DNA of 64,000 bases from an uncultured Marinobacter sp. (GCF_947488835.1 NZ_CANLBK010000004.1:186001-250000); one strand, 5' to 3'. Counted from the stretch's first letter, positions 24,506 through 34,064 are shown. A program made the numbers and translations. Notes: a model not told the origin generated them from the sequence alone.

Positions 24506-25570
24506 TCAGGCAGGGAATTTATCCCGTGTATTGTTGGCGATACGCACCAGAACCAGCATCAAAGGCACTTCCACCAGCACCCCAACGACTGTCGCCAATG
24601 CCGCTCCGGATTGCAGGCCAAACAGGGCAATGGCTGCGGCTACTGCCAGTTCAAAGAAATTACTGGCACCGATCATGGCGCCGGGTGCGGCGATGCAGTG
24701 GCGAACATTCCACAGTCTGGACCAGCCGTAGGCGATGAAGAAAATCAGCACCGTCTGGATGATCAGTGGTACGGCAATCAGCGCAATGTGCAGCGGGTTT
24801 TCCAGAATGACCTCGCCCTGAAAGGCGAACAGCAACACCAGGGTGACAATCAGCGCTGCTGGCGTAATAGGCCCCAGCCGCTTCATGAATACCTCGTCGT
24901 ACCACTGCTCGCCTCGGCGGGCGATCAATGTGCGGCGGGTGAGATAGCCGGCAGCCAGCGGAATCACGATGTACAGCACAACCGACAGGATCACCGTATC
25001 CCAGGGCACCTGAATGTCGGAAATACCCAGCAGGAAAACCACAATAGGCGCGAAGGCAAACAGCATGATGATGTCGTTCAGGGACACCTGCACCAGGGTG
25101 TAGGCCGCATCGCCTTTGGTGAGATAGCTCCACACAAACACCATGGCGGTGCAGGGGGCAGCACCCAGAAGAATAGCGCCGGCGAGGTATTCGCTGGCCA
25201 AGTCAGGCGCAATAAACGGCTTGAACACCACCATCAGGAAGAACCAGGCGATGGCGAACATGGTGAAGGGTTTGATCAGCCAGTTGACGACGGTGGTGAT
25301 AGCCAGCCCTTTGGGTTCCTTGCGTACATCCACGATGGCACTGAAATCGATTTGCGCCATCATCGGGAAAATCATCGCCCAGATCAGAATGGCAATTGGA
25401 ATGGATACCTGGGCGTACTCGAAGCGGGACATGGCTTCGGGTACTCCGGGGGCAAGCTGGCCTAGCGCCACGCCGGCAATAATGGCCAGCGCTACCCAGA
25501 CCGACAGGTAGCGGCCGAACAGGTCCATGCCTTCTGAGGCAGTGCTTGCGGCTTCTATATTTTGGCTCAT
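24506..25570 (-). CDS. acr3: Arsenite efflux transporter Acr3
   Basis: A 354-residue inner membrane carrier with ten hydrophobic helices, typical of the bile/arsenite/riboflavin transporter (BART) superfamily. The conserved Cys in helix 4, essential in studied Acr3 proteins, is in AAPCTAMVFVWSYLTKGD, and the second conserved segment is GAMIGASNFFELAVA. It exports arsenite (and in some bacteria antimonite) using the proton gradient. AGGGG precedes the ATG. It follows arsH by nine bases, in a unit divergent from arsR-gapdh-arsJ. Confidence 0.95.
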   Translation of the reverse strand: MSQNIEAASTASEGMDLFGRYLSVWVALAIIAGVALGQLAPGVPEAMSRFEYAQVSIPIAILIWAMIFPMMAQIDFSAIVDVRKEPKGLAITTVVNWLIKPFTMFAIAWFFLMVVFKPFIAPDLASEYLAGAILLGAAPCTAMVFVWSYLTKGDAAYTLVQVSLNDIIMLFAFAPIVVFLLGISDIQVPWDTVILSVVLYIVIPLAAGYLTRRTLIARRGEQWYDEVFMKRLGPITPAALIVTLVLLFAFQGEVILENPLHIALIAVPLIIQTVLIFFIAYGWSRLWNVRHCIAAPGAMIGASNFFELAVAAAIALFGLQSGAALATVVGVLVEVPLMLVLVRIANNTRDKFPA

Positions 25571-25579
25571 GACTACCCC

Positions 25580-26296
25580 TCAGATGGACCGTTGGTTGAC
25601 ACGCTTTGATACCTCTTCAGCGCTTTCCTTGCGTTCGGAATAGCGGTTGGTCAGGTAGTCGCTGCGGTCGCGAGTCAGCAGTGTGAACTTCACCAGTTCT
25701 TCCATTACATCCACGATGCGATCGTAGTATGAGGACGGCTTCATGCGGTCGTTGTCATCGAACTCCATAAAGGCTTTGGCTACGGACGACTGGTTAGGAA
25801 TAGTCACCATTCGCATCCACCGGCCCAGCACTCGCAACTGATTCACCACATTGAACGACTGGGAGCCACCGCACACCTGCATCACCGCAAGGGTCTTGCC
25901 CTGAGTTGGACGAACGGCGCCCATGGACAGTGGAATCCAGTCGATCTGGGTTTTCATGATGCCGGTCATGGCACCGTGGCGCTCCGGGGAACACCACACC
26001 ATACCCTCTGCCCATTGTGCCAGTTCCCTTAGCTCCTGAACTTTGGGGTGCGAGGCCTCTTCAGCATCGGCCAACGGCAGGCCGCGCGGGTTAAATATGC
26101 GGGTTTCCGCGCCCATGGCTTCCAGCAAGCGGGCAGACTCTTCCACCACGAGCCGGCTGAATGACCGGTCTCGCAAGGAGCCATAGAGCAGCAAAATGCG
26201 AGGGGCGTGGTTTGAAGGCGCAGCTCCAAATACTTGCTCTGTAGTCGGTACCTGGAACAGGTCAGAATCGATGTTGGGAGGTGCGGTCGGCTTCAT
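25580..26296 (-). CDS. arsH: NADPH-dependent FMN oxidoreductase ArsH
   Basis: A 238-residue flavoprotein of the NADPH-dependent FMN reductase family with the ArsH-specific long N- and C-terminal extensions. The FMN phosphate-binding loop is [13 protein letters not shown] (about 36-48); the [20 protein letters not shown] segment and [13 protein letters not shown] are typical of ArsH. It oxidises toxic trivalent organoarsenicals to the less toxic pentavalent form and gives resistance to them. It is the first gene of the arsH-acr3 unit, and its promoter must lie in the 120-base region shared with arsR. Confidence 0.93.
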   Translation of the reverse strand: MKPTAPPNIDSDLFQVPTTEQVFGAAPSNHAPRILLLYGSLRDRSFSRLVVEESARLLEAMGAETRIFNPRGLPLADAEEASHPKVQELRELAQWAEGMVWCSPERHGAMTGIMKTQIDWIPLSMGAVRPTQGKTLAVMQVCGGSQSFNVVNQLRVLGRWMRMVTIPNQSSVAKAFMEFDDNDRMKPSSYYDRIVDVMEELVKFTLLTRDRSDYLTNRYSERKESAEEVSKRVNQRSI

Positions 26297-26344
26297 GGTG
26301 TAATTTGTAATCTCGCTATCCGAGTGTCTTTACTTTGTCATCTT

Positions 26345-26390
26345 CGATAACTAGTATCGCAAAAAAAACATATATGGAAAACCGAATATG
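26345..26390. promoter_or_regulatory. Candidate ArsR operator region between arsH and arsR
   Basis: Two dyads lie in the 120-base divergent spacer: CGATA-N5-TATCG (26345-26359) and CATAT-N12-ATATG (26369-26390), the latter AT-rich and spaced like known ArsR sites (ATAT half-sites about 12 apart). They are placed to repress both units at once. Neither was tested. Confidence 0.45.
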
Positions 26391-26416
26391 CAAAAATTTG
26401 AGGATTGGTGGGTTTC

Positions 26417-26806
26417 ATGAATAGAGACGTTATTCATCCGCAGGAAACCGAGCTGAAGCTCGAAGACTGCAGCCCCGTCACGGTCTTCAAGGCCTTGAGC
26501 GACGAGTTAAGGCTAGCAGCTTTGCTACTTATTCGGAGGCAGAAAGAATTGTGCGTGTGCGAATTGACAGAAGCGTTCGATGTGTCTCAGCCGAAGGTCA
26601 GCCGCCACCTCGCCATACTGCGGGATGCGGGGCTGGTAGAAACGGAGCGTCGCGGGCAATGGATTTACTATTCAGTGAACCCGCAGCTGCCAGATTGGGT
26701 GACACGTGTCCTGGATGAAACGGCGGAAAGCAATAAAGCCTTGATCGATGCGCCTATGGCGAAGTTGCAGGCCATGGTTGATCGCCCGGTTGTGCAGTGC
26801 CCTTGA
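26417..26806 (+). CDS. arsR: Arsenical resistance repressor ArsR
   Basis: A 129-residue winged-helix repressor of the ArsR/SmtB family. The metalloid site is the ELCVCEL motif (Cys 46 and 48) at the start of the DNA-binding helix, as in E. coli ArsR, and the recognition helix is SQPKVSRHLAILRDAG, followed by the wing. Arsenite binding to these thiols releases DNA. The ATG at 26417 has GGTGGG just upstream and was preferred to the TTG at 26405. It begins the arsR-gapdh-arsJ unit, divergent from arsH-acr3. Confidence 0.94.
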   Translation: MNRDVIHPQETELKLEDCSPVTVFKALSDELRLAALLLIRRQKELCVCELTEAFDVSQPKVSRHLAILRDAGLVETERRGQWIYYSVNPQLPDWVTRVLDETAESNKALIDAPMAKLQAMVDRPVVQCP

Positions 26807-26851
26807 AAATTGATCGGATACACGTATTACCCATCCCGTAAGGAGACCACC

Positions 26852-27856
26852 ATGAGCAAGATCAAAGTAGGCATCAACGGATTTGGCCGTATTGGGCGTC
26901 TGTCGCTGAGGGCTGCCTGGGGCTGGCCGGAACTGGAATTTGTTGCCATTAACGATCCCGGGGCAGAAACCCACGCCCTGGCACATCTGCTGAATTTCGA
27001 CAGTGTTCACGGTATCTGGAGCCATGAGGCTTCCGCCAATGGCGATGAGATGGTGATCGACGGCAAGCGCATTGCAGTTACCCATAACAAGGCCATCGGT
27101 GACACGGACTGGTCCGGTTGCGACATAGTGATCGAAGCCAGCGGCGCTAACAAAACCGTCGCGGCGCTGCAGGGCTACTTCGATCAAGGCGTAAAACGGG
27201 TGGTGGTCACCGCGCCGGTGAAAGAAGCGGGGGCGAAGAATATTGTTGTGGGTGTGAATGAAGACATTTTTGATCCGGCCAGGGATCGAATCGTAACCGC
27301 GGCGTCGTGCACCACTAACTGTTTGGCGCCAGTGGTGAAAGTGATTCACGAGAAACTGGGTATCAAACACGGCTCCATTACCACCATCCACAGCCTGACC
27401 AACACTCAGACAATCATTGATGCGCCCCACAAAGACCTGCGGCGGGCACGGGCGTGCGGCAGCTCGCTGATTCCCACCAGTACCGGTTCTGCTACTGCGA
27501 TTATCGAAATCTTTCCTGAATTGAAAGGGCGGCTGGATGGCCATGCAGTCCGGATACCGCTAACCAATGCCTCGTTGACCGACTGTGTGTTTGAGGTGGA
27601 AGCGCCAACAGATCGCGATACGGTAAACCGGCTGCTCAAAGAAGCCTCAGAGGGTGAATTGAAGGATATTCTGGGCTATGAAGAGCGTCCGCTGGTATCC
27701 ATCGATTACAAAACAGATCCGCGCTCTTCCATCGTCGATGCCTTGTCCACACTGGTGGTCAACGGAACTCAGGTGAAGATCTACGCCTGGTACGACAATG
27801 AATGGGGTTACGCCAACCGCACGGTGGAACTGGTACGCGAGGTGGGGTCTGTGTGA
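26852..27856 (+). CDS. ArsJ-associated glyceraldehyde-3-phosphate dehydrogenase
   Basis: A 334-residue GAPDH. The NAD-binding motif is [11 protein letters not shown] (8-18); the catalytic Cys is 153 in AASCTTNC, with the partner His in [10 protein letters not shown]. Strong AAGGAG upstream of the ATG. Its place between arsR and arsJ identifies it as the accessory GAPDH of the arsenate pathway: it uses arsenate instead of phosphate to form 1-arseno-3-phosphoglycerate, which ArsJ exports before it breaks down. It is unlikely to be the glycolytic enzyme. One base separates its stop from the arsJ start. Confidence 0.9.
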   Translation: MSKIKVGINGFGRIGRLSLRAAWGWPELEFVAINDPGAETHALAHLLNFDSVHGIWSHEASANGDEMVIDGKRIAVTHNKAIGDTDWSGCDIVIEASGANKTVAALQGYFDQGVKRVVVTAPVKEAGAKNIVVGVNEDIFDPARDRIVTAASCTTNCLAPVVKVIHEKLGIKHGSITTIHSLTNTQTIIDAPHKDLRRARACGSSLIPTSTGSATAIIEIFPELKGRLDGHAVRIPLTNASLTDCVFEVEAPTDRDTVNRLLKEASEGELKDILGYEERPLVSIDYKTDPRSSIVDALSTLVVNGTQVKIYAWYDNEWGYANRTVELVREVGSV

Positions 27857-27857
27857 T

Positions 27858-29051
27858 ATGAATGCCGCCGTTCGTCAGTACCTGGTGATCACGGGTAATT
27901 ATTGGGCCTTCACCCTGACGGATGGTGCCCTGCGTATGCTGGTGGTGCTGCACTTCCACCAGCTCGGGTACTCGCCCCTTGAAATCGCCCTGCTATTCGT
28001 TTTCTACGAGTTCTTCGGAGTGGTGACCAATCTGGTGGGCGGCTATCTGGGTGCTCGCATGGGTTTGAATCGCACCATGAACATCGGGTTGTTCCTGCAG
28101 ATCGCGGCCTTGGTCATGCTGGCTGTCCCGGCGGCCATGCTCTCAGTGCCCTGGGTGATGGCAGCGCAAGCTTTGTCTGGTATTGCCAAAGACCTGAACA
28201 AAATGTCTGCCAAAAGCGGTATCAAATTGTTGGTGCCAGATGAACAGCAGGGCACTTTGTATAAATGGGTCGCCATACTGACGGGATCGAAGAACACGCT
28301 GAAAGGCGTGGGCTTTTTTCTGGGTGGCGTGCTGCTGATGTCGGTGGGTTTCACCGGCGCGGTGCTTGCAATGGCTGCGGCTCTCGGGTTGGTTTGGCTC
28401 TCCAGTCTGTTTTTGCTTAAACAGGAATTGGGCAAGAGCAAGGCAAAACCCAAATTCCGGGAGATTCTTTCAAAAAGCCCTGCCATTAACGTGCTGTCTG
28501 CAGCCCGTATGTTTTTGTTTGGTGCCCGGGATGTGTGGTTTGTTGTGGCTCTGCCCGTTTATCTGCATACGGTCTTTGGCTGGGACTTCTGGAAGGTCGG
28601 CGGTTTTATGGCCACCTGGGTCATCGGCTATGGCTTTATCCAGACCATAGCGCCCCGGATTACCGGAACAGGCGAAGGAAAACAGCCTGCAGCACTCTGG
28701 GCCGCGGCGCTGGCATTGGTTCCTGCGGCTATTGCCCTTGGTCTTATGGCCGGCTGGTCAGCACAAATTGTGGTTATCGGTGGTTTGTTGCTGTTCGGAA
28801 TTTTGTTTGCCATCAATTCTTCCCTGCATAGCTACCTGATTGTCAGCTACGCCAGAGGTGACGGTGTATCTCTGGATGTGGGTTTCTATTACATGTCCAA
28901 TGCCGCAGGCCGTTTGCTGGGCACGATATTGTCTGGCTGGGTGTATCAGGTATACGGGCTGGAGGCTTGCTTGTGGATATCATCAGGTCTGGTGGCAGCA
29001 GCAGCCTTGTTGTCGCTGTTGCTGCCCGAAAGACATGTGGTTAGAGCATGA
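27858..29051 (+). CDS. arsJ: Organoarsenical efflux permease ArsJ (MFS)
   Basis: A 397-residue major facilitator with about twelve hydrophobic helices. Family landmarks: the N-terminal NYWAFTLTDGALRMLVVLHF, the QALSGIAKDLNKMSAKSGIK loop after helix 4, and the VSLDVGFYYMSNAAGRLLGT stretch near the C-terminus. ArsJ exports 1-arseno-3-phosphoglycerate made by the neighbouring GAPDH, giving arsenate resistance without reduction. It begins one base after the GAPDH stop, so the two are tightly coupled. Confidence 0.94.
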   Translation: MNAAVRQYLVITGNYWAFTLTDGALRMLVVLHFHQLGYSPLEIALLFVFYEFFGVVTNLVGGYLGARMGLNRTMNIGLFLQIAALVMLAVPAAMLSVPWVMAAQALSGIAKDLNKMSAKSGIKLLVPDEQQGTLYKWVAILTGSKNTLKGVGFFLGGVLLMSVGFTGAVLAMAAALGLVWLSSLFLLKQELGKSKAKPKFREILSKSPAINVLSAARMFLFGARDVWFVVALPVYLHTVFGWDFWKVGGFMATWVIGYGFIQTIAPRITGTGEGKQPAALWAAALALVPAAIALGLMAGWSAQIVVIGGLLLFGILFAINSSLHSYLIVSYARGDGVSLDVGFYYMSNAAGRLLGTILSGWVYQVYGLEACLWISSGLVAAAALLSLLLPERHVVRA

Positions 29052-29062
29052 CGGCAGGTGGT

Positions 29063-29689
29063 TCAGAAGCGCAGAACCAGGCCTGCGCCTGCCTCAAGTT
29101 GCAGGTAGCCACTGCTGCGATAGGTGAGCTCGCAACCGCCGGAGCAGAGCACAGAGCCGCCGGAGTCGAGGGCTGTATAGACACCACGAAGGTCAAGCCG
29201 CAGGCGCAGACTGTCGCTGAGTAAGAATTGGTAGCCACCGCCAAGGGAAAGAGCCAGGCGGTGTTCGGTATTGTAGGTTGAATCGTCTGGTTCCAGACGG
29301 GTCAACCCCAGTACGCCAGAAGCAAACCCTCCATAGCTTTTGCCTCCCGGGAAGTAAAGGCCGCCGAATTGCAGTTGGTAGATGGTGACGTCGATTTCCT
29401 GTGTGCCGGGTGCAAAGACGCCATTATCCAGCTTTGCAGAGGTATCCTGCCGGCCAAAATAGAGCTCGCCCTGCGTACCGGCTTCTGGCAGGTCAAAGTT
29501 CAGAACCAACCCTTGGCTTGCAGAATCCTTGAACTTGATTTGATCTTGTGTGCTAGCCACGGAGGATTCAATATCGACAGAACTGCCCACGCGGTAGCCC
29601 ACGAAAGGCGTGATGCCGATATCAGCGGCTACGGATGTCGACATTAGGGAAAGGGCTGTTGTAAATAGGAATAGCTGCTTGAAGTTCAT
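29063..29689 (-). CDS. Small outer membrane beta-barrel protein
   Basis: A 208-residue protein with a signal peptide cleaved after ...STSVAA (about residue 22). Alternating amphipathic strands with short turns fit an eight-stranded OmpW/OmpX-like barrel, and the chain ends in Phe preceded by GLVLRF, a good outer membrane targeting end. A CSGGC pair near residue 182 could form a loop disulfide. The function is unknown. It is convergent with arsJ, and the thioesterase gene lies upstream in the same direction. Confidence 0.65.
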   Translation of the reverse strand: MNFKQLFLFTTALSLMSTSVAADIGITPFVGYRVGSSVDIESSVASTQDQIKFKDSASQGLVLNFDLPEAGTQGELYFGRQDTSAKLDNGVFAPGTQEIDVTIYQLQFGGLYFPGGKSYGGFASGVLGLTRLEPDDSTYNTEHRLALSLGGGYQFLLSDSLRLRLDLRGVYTALDSGGSVLCSGGCELTYRSSGYLQLEAGAGLVLRF

Positions 29690-29724
29690 GGGTTGAGAAT
29701 CCCTGATTTCCTGAGAATGCCGGG

Positions 29725-30129
29725 TTAGCTGCGCTGTTCCGGAACTTCACGTATACGACCTTGTTCATCAATCGCAACGTATACAAACCGACCTTCAGTG
29801 ACCTTGCGAGGGTGTTTGGCCGCGCGGTCAAGGGTCCACACTTCCACGTGAATTTTCATGGAGCTGCGGCCGATGTCTACCAGCTCGCAATAACAGCCCA
29901 CCTGCGAACCCACTCGCAGAGGTGAAAGAAACTCCATTCCATCCATTGCCACAGTGGCGTTGCGGCCCAGAGATATGCGGCCAGCCATAGTTGCTGCAGC
30001 TATGTCCATCTGCTTGACTAGCCAGCCGGCAAATACGTCACCATTGGCGTTGGTGTCTTGTGGTAGGGGAACAATCTGAAGGATCAAGTCGCCGCGGGGT
30101 TTGGGTTTATCGTCATCGTACGCCGTCAT
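29725..30129 (-). CDS. YciA-like acyl-CoA thioesterase (hotdog fold)
   Basis: A 134-residue hotdog-fold enzyme that matches the YciA/BACH acyl-CoA thioester hydrolases: DTNANGDVFAGWLVKQMDIA (23-42) holds the catalytic Asn/Asp region, and a helix-capping VAMDGMEFLSPLRVGSQV stretch follows. It hydrolyses acyl-CoAs to the free acid and CoA in the cytoplasm. Substrate length cannot be read from the sequence. It is divergent from the phosphate operon. Confidence 0.85.
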   Translation of the reverse strand: MTAYDDDKPKPRGDLILQIVPLPQDTNANGDVFAGWLVKQMDIAAATMAGRISLGRNATVAMDGMEFLSPLRVGSQVGCYCELVDIGRSSMKIHVEVWTLDRAAKHPRKVTEGRFVYVAIDEQGRIREVPEQRS

Positions 30130-30232
30130 GAAGCCTGCCTTTTATTAGATTCTGGAATTATTTTCTTAGCATGGTAACGGCCTGCCGGAGGGCTGCAAGC
30201 TTATTTGCCGCTTTGGCACAATATTTCAAAAG

Positions 30233-30266
30233 GTGTAACAAAGTTGTCACACACAAGCTCTAGTCT
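30233..30266 (+). promoter_or_regulatory. Pho box and -10 element of the pst operon
   Basis: GTGTAACAAAGTTGTCACA (30233-30251) matches the 19-base PhoB site CTGTCATAAATCTGTCAYA at 14 positions, and TAGTCT (30261-30266) follows at the distance expected for the -10 of a PhoB-activated promoter that lacks a -35. The pstS start is 56 bases downstream. Confidence 0.75.
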
Positions 30267-30322
30267 TTAGCCATCAGTAAACCGGTGCTGTACACAATTT
30301 TAGTGACTGATGGAGATTTAAC

Positions 30323-31372
30323 GTGATTAAACCGAATACAGCTTTTGCTATCGTTGCACTGACTGGCGGGTTATCCATGCTTTCCGCTCCGGCAATGGCC
30401 CGTGACACCGTAAACGTTGTGGGTTCTTCAACGGTTTATCCTTTTGCTACGGTTGTAGCCGAGCGCTTTGGCCGCAACACCAGCTTTCCCACACCCAAGC
30501 TGGAATCAACTGGCTCCGGCGGCGGCTTCAAGCTGTTCTGTGCGGGTATTGGTACTCAGCACCCGGACATTACCAACGCCTCTCGCCGGATGAAAACCAG
30601 CGAATTCGAAATGTGCCAGCGCAATGGCGTAGAAGCCATTACCGAAGTAAAAATCGGCGCTGATGGCATCGTAATCGCAAGCTCAAAGCAAGCTGACCAG
30701 ATGGATCTAAGCCTGCAGCAGGTGTTCCTGGCGCTGGCCAAAGACGTTCCCGACCCAAAAGGCGGTGACAAGCTGGTCGCCAACCCTTATGAGAAATGGA
30801 GCGATATCGATTCCAGCCTGCCAGGTAAAGCCATCCGTGTGATGGGGCCGCCTCCTACTTCCGGCACCCGCGACGCCTTTGTAGAAATTGCGATGGAAGG
30901 TGGCTGCAAAACTTACGGCTTCATCAAGGCCATGGAAAAGAAAGCAATGCGCGGTGTTTGCCACAATATGCGTGAAGATGGCGCATTTGTTGAGGCTGGC
31001 GAAAACGATAACCTGATCGTGCAGCGTCTGGTGCAGGACAAAGACACCCTGGGTATCTTCGGCTACAGTTTTCTGATGGAAAATAGCGGTGAAATTCAGG
31101 CAACGACTATCAACGGAGTGGAGCCAACGCCAGACACCATTGCCGATGAAGAGTACCCGGTTGCCCGCTCTCTGTTCTTCTATATCAAAAATGCCCACGC
31201 AGGTGTGGTTCCAGGCATTGCCGAGTATGCGCAGGAATTCACCACCGAAGGCGCTTGGGGCGATAACGGTTACCTGGTGAATGTTGGGCTGATCCCTAAC
31301 CCCCGCAACGTACGCATGGAAACGGCGAAGGCCGTTCGGGAACTCAAACCAATGACAGGTGATGAGCTTTAA
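30323..31372 (+). CDS. pstS: Phosphate ABC transporter substrate-binding protein PstS
   Basis: A 349-residue periplasmic phosphate-binding protein with a Sec signal peptide (cleaved after ...APAMA, about residue 26). Phosphate-contacting segments are visible: VGSSTVYPFATVVAERFG, a STGSGGGFKLFCAG loop, and GPPPTSGTRDAFVE. It captures phosphate for the PstCAB transporter. It starts at GTG 30323, with GGAG seven bases upstream, behind a Pho box. Its stop overlaps the pstC ATG by one base. Confidence 0.96.
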   Translation: MIKPNTAFAIVALTGGLSMLSAPAMARDTVNVVGSSTVYPFATVVAERFGRNTSFPTPKLESTGSGGGFKLFCAGIGTQHPDITNASRRMKTSEFEMCQRNGVEAITEVKIGADGIVIASSKQADQMDLSLQQVFLALAKDVPDPKGGDKLVANPYEKWSDIDSSLPGKAIRVMGPPPTSGTRDAFVEIAMEGGCKTYGFIKAMEKKAMRGVCHNMREDGAFVEAGENDNLIVQRLVQDKDTLGIFGYSFLMENSGEIQATTINGVEPTPDTIADEEYPVARSLFFYIKNAHAGVVPGIAEYAQEFTTEGAWGDNGYLVNVGLIPNPRNVRMETAKAVRELKPMTGDEL

Positions 31373-32760
31373 TGCAGACGGCTGATTTATTGCCCCTGGT
31401 TCTGGTGCTTGCCGCAGTAGCTTACGGGTTCGCTTATATGCGTTCCCGGGCTGTGGCGGCGCCCCTGGGGGGCATCAGTAACCTCAAGGCCCTGCCGGCA
31501 TACTATGCCGCCAGGGCTGCGCTTTGGTGTGCGATTCCAGCTCTGGTCATATTAGGTGCCTGGGCCGCTTTTGAAGGCAAGGTTATTCAGAACATCGTGA
31601 TGGCTTCCCTGCCGACAGAGTTGACGCCGCAATCTGCAGGGCATGCCAGCCTCACACTCTCCCAGATCAGTAACCTGGCTGCAGGTAAGCTCAACCCCGC
31701 CATGGTGCCTGATGGCATTTCCAGTGCGGCCGTGTTGTTGCAAGAGTTGCGAGAGCACAGCAGCAACTTCAAAAGCCTCTTGGTTGTTTTGATTGCGGTG
31801 CTTGGCGGCACCTTCGCCTGGACACGCGTGGCTCCGACTATTAATGCTCGAAAGAGCGTGGAGCTTACGCTTCAGCGACTGTTTTTTGTGTGTGCCGCTG
31901 TGGCGATTCTGACCACCATCGGCATTGTTTTTTCCGTTATTTTTGAAACCGTGCGCTTCTTTGGTAAGGTGCCCATGAGCGAGTTTCTGTTTGGCACCAA
32001 CTGGAGCCCACAAACTGCGTTGCGGGCGGATCAGGTAGGTTCAGAGGGCGCGTTTGGCGTTATTCCGCTATTCACCGGCACCTTGATGATTTCCGCCATT
32101 GCCCTGCTGATTGCCGTGCCGGTTGGCCTGTTGTCGGCCGTGTACCTTTCTGAATACGCCAGCCCGCGGATGCGCTCGGTGGTTAAACCCCTTCTGGAAA
32201 TGCTGGCGGGGGTGCCCACCGTCGTTTATGGCTTTTTTGCGGCGCTCACAGTAGCGCCTTTCATCCGTGATCTGGCCCTGATGCTTGGCCTTGAAGCCTC
32301 CTCCCAGAGTGCTCTGGCTGCGGGCTTGGTGATGGGCATTATGATCATCCCCTTCGTGTCCTCACTGTCTGATGACGTGATCAACGCCGTGCCGCGCAGC
32401 CTCAGAGATGGCTCCTTGGCGCTTGGTGCTACCCAGTCTGAAACCATGAAAAACGTGATTTTCCCGGCGGCACTGCCCGGCATTATGGGGGGCATATTGC
32501 TGGCCGCTTCCCGCGCCATTGGTGAAACCATGATTGTGGTGATGGCCGCTGGCCTGGCTGCAAACCTGACGGCCAACCCTCTGGATTCTGTGACTACGGT
32601 AACCGTACAGATTGTCACCCTGCTAACCGGTGACCAGGAGTTTGATAGCGCCAAGACACTGGCCGCGTTCGCCCTCGGCATGATGCTCTTCATCGTAACG
32701 CTTCTGCTGAACGTGATCGCACTGAAAGTCGTGCGTAAATACAGGGAACAATATGACTAA
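31372..32760 (+). CDS. pstC: Phosphate ABC transporter permease PstC
   Basis: A 462-residue inner membrane permease. The last 280 residues are the usual six-helix PstC module, with the ABC-contacting EAA loop NAVPRSLRDGSLALGATQSE. The first 180 residues are an extension with additional membrane spans and a soluble loop, absent from E. coli PstC (319) but common in pseudomonads and marine relatives. It overlaps pstS by one base and pstA by eight. Confidence 0.95.
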   Translation: MQTADLLPLVLVLAAVAYGFAYMRSRAVAAPLGGISNLKALPAYYAARAALWCAIPALVILGAWAAFEGKVIQNIVMASLPTELTPQSAGHASLTLSQISNLAAGKLNPAMVPDGISSAAVLLQELREHSSNFKSLLVVLIAVLGGTFAWTRVAPTINARKSVELTLQRLFFVCAAVAILTTIGIVFSVIFETVRFFGKVPMSEFLFGTNWSPQTALRADQVGSEGAFGVIPLFTGTLMISAIALLIAVPVGLLSAVYLSEYASPRMRSVVKPLLEMLAGVPTVVYGFFAALTVAPFIRDLALMLGLEASSQSALAAGLVMGIMIIPFVSSLSDDVINAVPRSLRDGSLALGATQSETMKNVIFPAALPGIMGGILLAASRAIGETMIVVMAAGLAANLTANPLDSVTTVTVQIVTLLTGDQEFDSAKTLAAFALGMMLFIVTLLLNVIALKVVRKYREQYD

Positions 32761-34051
32761 GCCAGGTTCACACGCGGAGCGTGAAGGCTCGCAGGCGGAG
32801 CTGATTCGCCGTTCGCTCAAGCGCCGTTATCGCAAGGAACGCCGGTTCCGTCTTTATGGCATCACGGCCATCTCGATTGCACTGTTCTCGCTGGTGATTC
32901 TGTTTACCGACATTATCAGCAAGGGATACACCGGCTTCATCAAAACCACCGTGACCCTTGAGGTGCATCTGGATGACGATCTGATGTATCTGAACGATGC
33001 CTCGGATCCGGAACAGATCGCCATGGCGGACTTTCAGGCGCCCATTATCAAGGCCCTGCAAGGGTATTTTCCTCAGGCCACTAGCCGGGCGGATATGCGG
33101 GAACTCAGCCGGATGACTGGCAGCTATGCCAGTAACCAGGTTCGCGACATGCTGAAGGCGAATCCGGATTGGCTGGGCACTACCCGAACCATTGAGTTCC
33201 CGGCTCACGATACGGTGTCCGTTTACGTAAAGCATTCTGGCGACCCCGGGTATTCCATTCGCTTGAGCGAACAGCAACAGCGCTGGACCGATGAGCTGCT
33301 CAGCAAAGGCGTGATTGATACCGGCTTCAACGATGTGTTTTTCACCAGTGGCGACTCCCGGGAGCCGTCCAACGCCGGCATTCTGGGCGCCCTGGTTGGC
33401 TCCTTGCTCACTATGGGTATTACCCTGGTCATTGCCTTCCCGGTGGGCGTAGCAGCGGCGATTTATCTGGAGGAGTTTGCCCCCAGCAACCGCCTGACGG
33501 ACTTTATTGAGGTCAACATCAACAACCTGGCGGCTGTGCCCTCCATCATCTTCGGGTTGTTGGGGCTGGCAGTGTTTATCGGCTTGTTCGGCATGCCCCG
33601 GTCGGTGCCCGTGGTGGGCGGCCTTGTGTTGGCGCTGATGACTCTGCCCACCATCATTATTTCGAGCCGTGCAGCCATCAAGAGTGTGCCTCCGTCCATC
33701 CGCGAGGCAGCCGAAGGCATAGGGGCGTCAAAAATGCAGGTGGTGCTACACCACGTTCTGCCTCTGGCCATGCCCGGCATGTTGACCGGCTCCATCATTG
33801 GTATGGCGCAAGCCCTGGGTGAGACAGCGCCCCTTTTATTGATTGGCATGGTGGCGTTTATTGTGGAGATACCGGATGGTTTCTTCAGTTCCGCCACCGT
33901 GTTGCCCGTACAGATTTTCATCTGGGCCGGCAGCGCAGAGCAGGGTTTTGTGGAGCTGGCCTCCGCCGGCATTATGGTACTGCTCGCCTTCCTGATCACC
34001 ATGAACGCATTCGCCATCTGGTTGCGTAAACGCCTTGAGCGCCGTTGGTAA
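32753..34051 (+). CDS. pstA: Phosphate ABC transporter permease PstA
   Basis: A 432-residue permease, partner of PstC. After one N-terminal membrane span (about 38-58) there is a soluble, probably periplasmic insert of about 150 residues, then the five-to-six-helix PstA module with the EAA-like loop [21 protein letters not shown]. coli PstA is 296 residues; the extra N-terminal part is typical of the longer lineage version. It overlaps pstC by 8 bp. Confidence 0.95.
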   Translation: MTKPGSHAEREGSQAELIRRSLKRRYRKERRFRLYGITAISIALFSLVILFTDIISKGYTGFIKTTVTLEVHLDDDLMYLNDASDPEQIAMADFQAPIIKALQGYFPQATSRADMRELSRMTGSYASNQVRDMLKANPDWLGTTRTIEFPAHDTVSVYVKHSGDPGYSIRLSEQQQRWTDELLSKGVIDTGFNDVFFTSGDSREPSNAGILGALVGSLLTMGITLVIAFPVGVAAAIYLEEFAPSNRLTDFIEVNINNLAAVPSIIFGLLGLAVFIGLFGMPRSVPVVGGLVLALMTLPTIIISSRAAIKSVPPSIREAAEGIGASKMQVVLHHVLPLAMPGMLTGSIIGMAQALGETAPLLLIGMVAFIVEIPDGFFSSATVLPVQIFIWAGSAEQGFVELASAGIMVLLAFLITMNAFAIWLRKRLERRW

Positions 34052-34064
34052 AGAGACAACACTT

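Noticed and set aside
24290..25465. Long forward open frame (391 codons) over acr3
   Set aside because: It is antisense to a full-length Acr3 with all family motifs; its product is rich in His, Gln and Gly and resembles no family, as expected for a shadow frame in GC-rich DNA.
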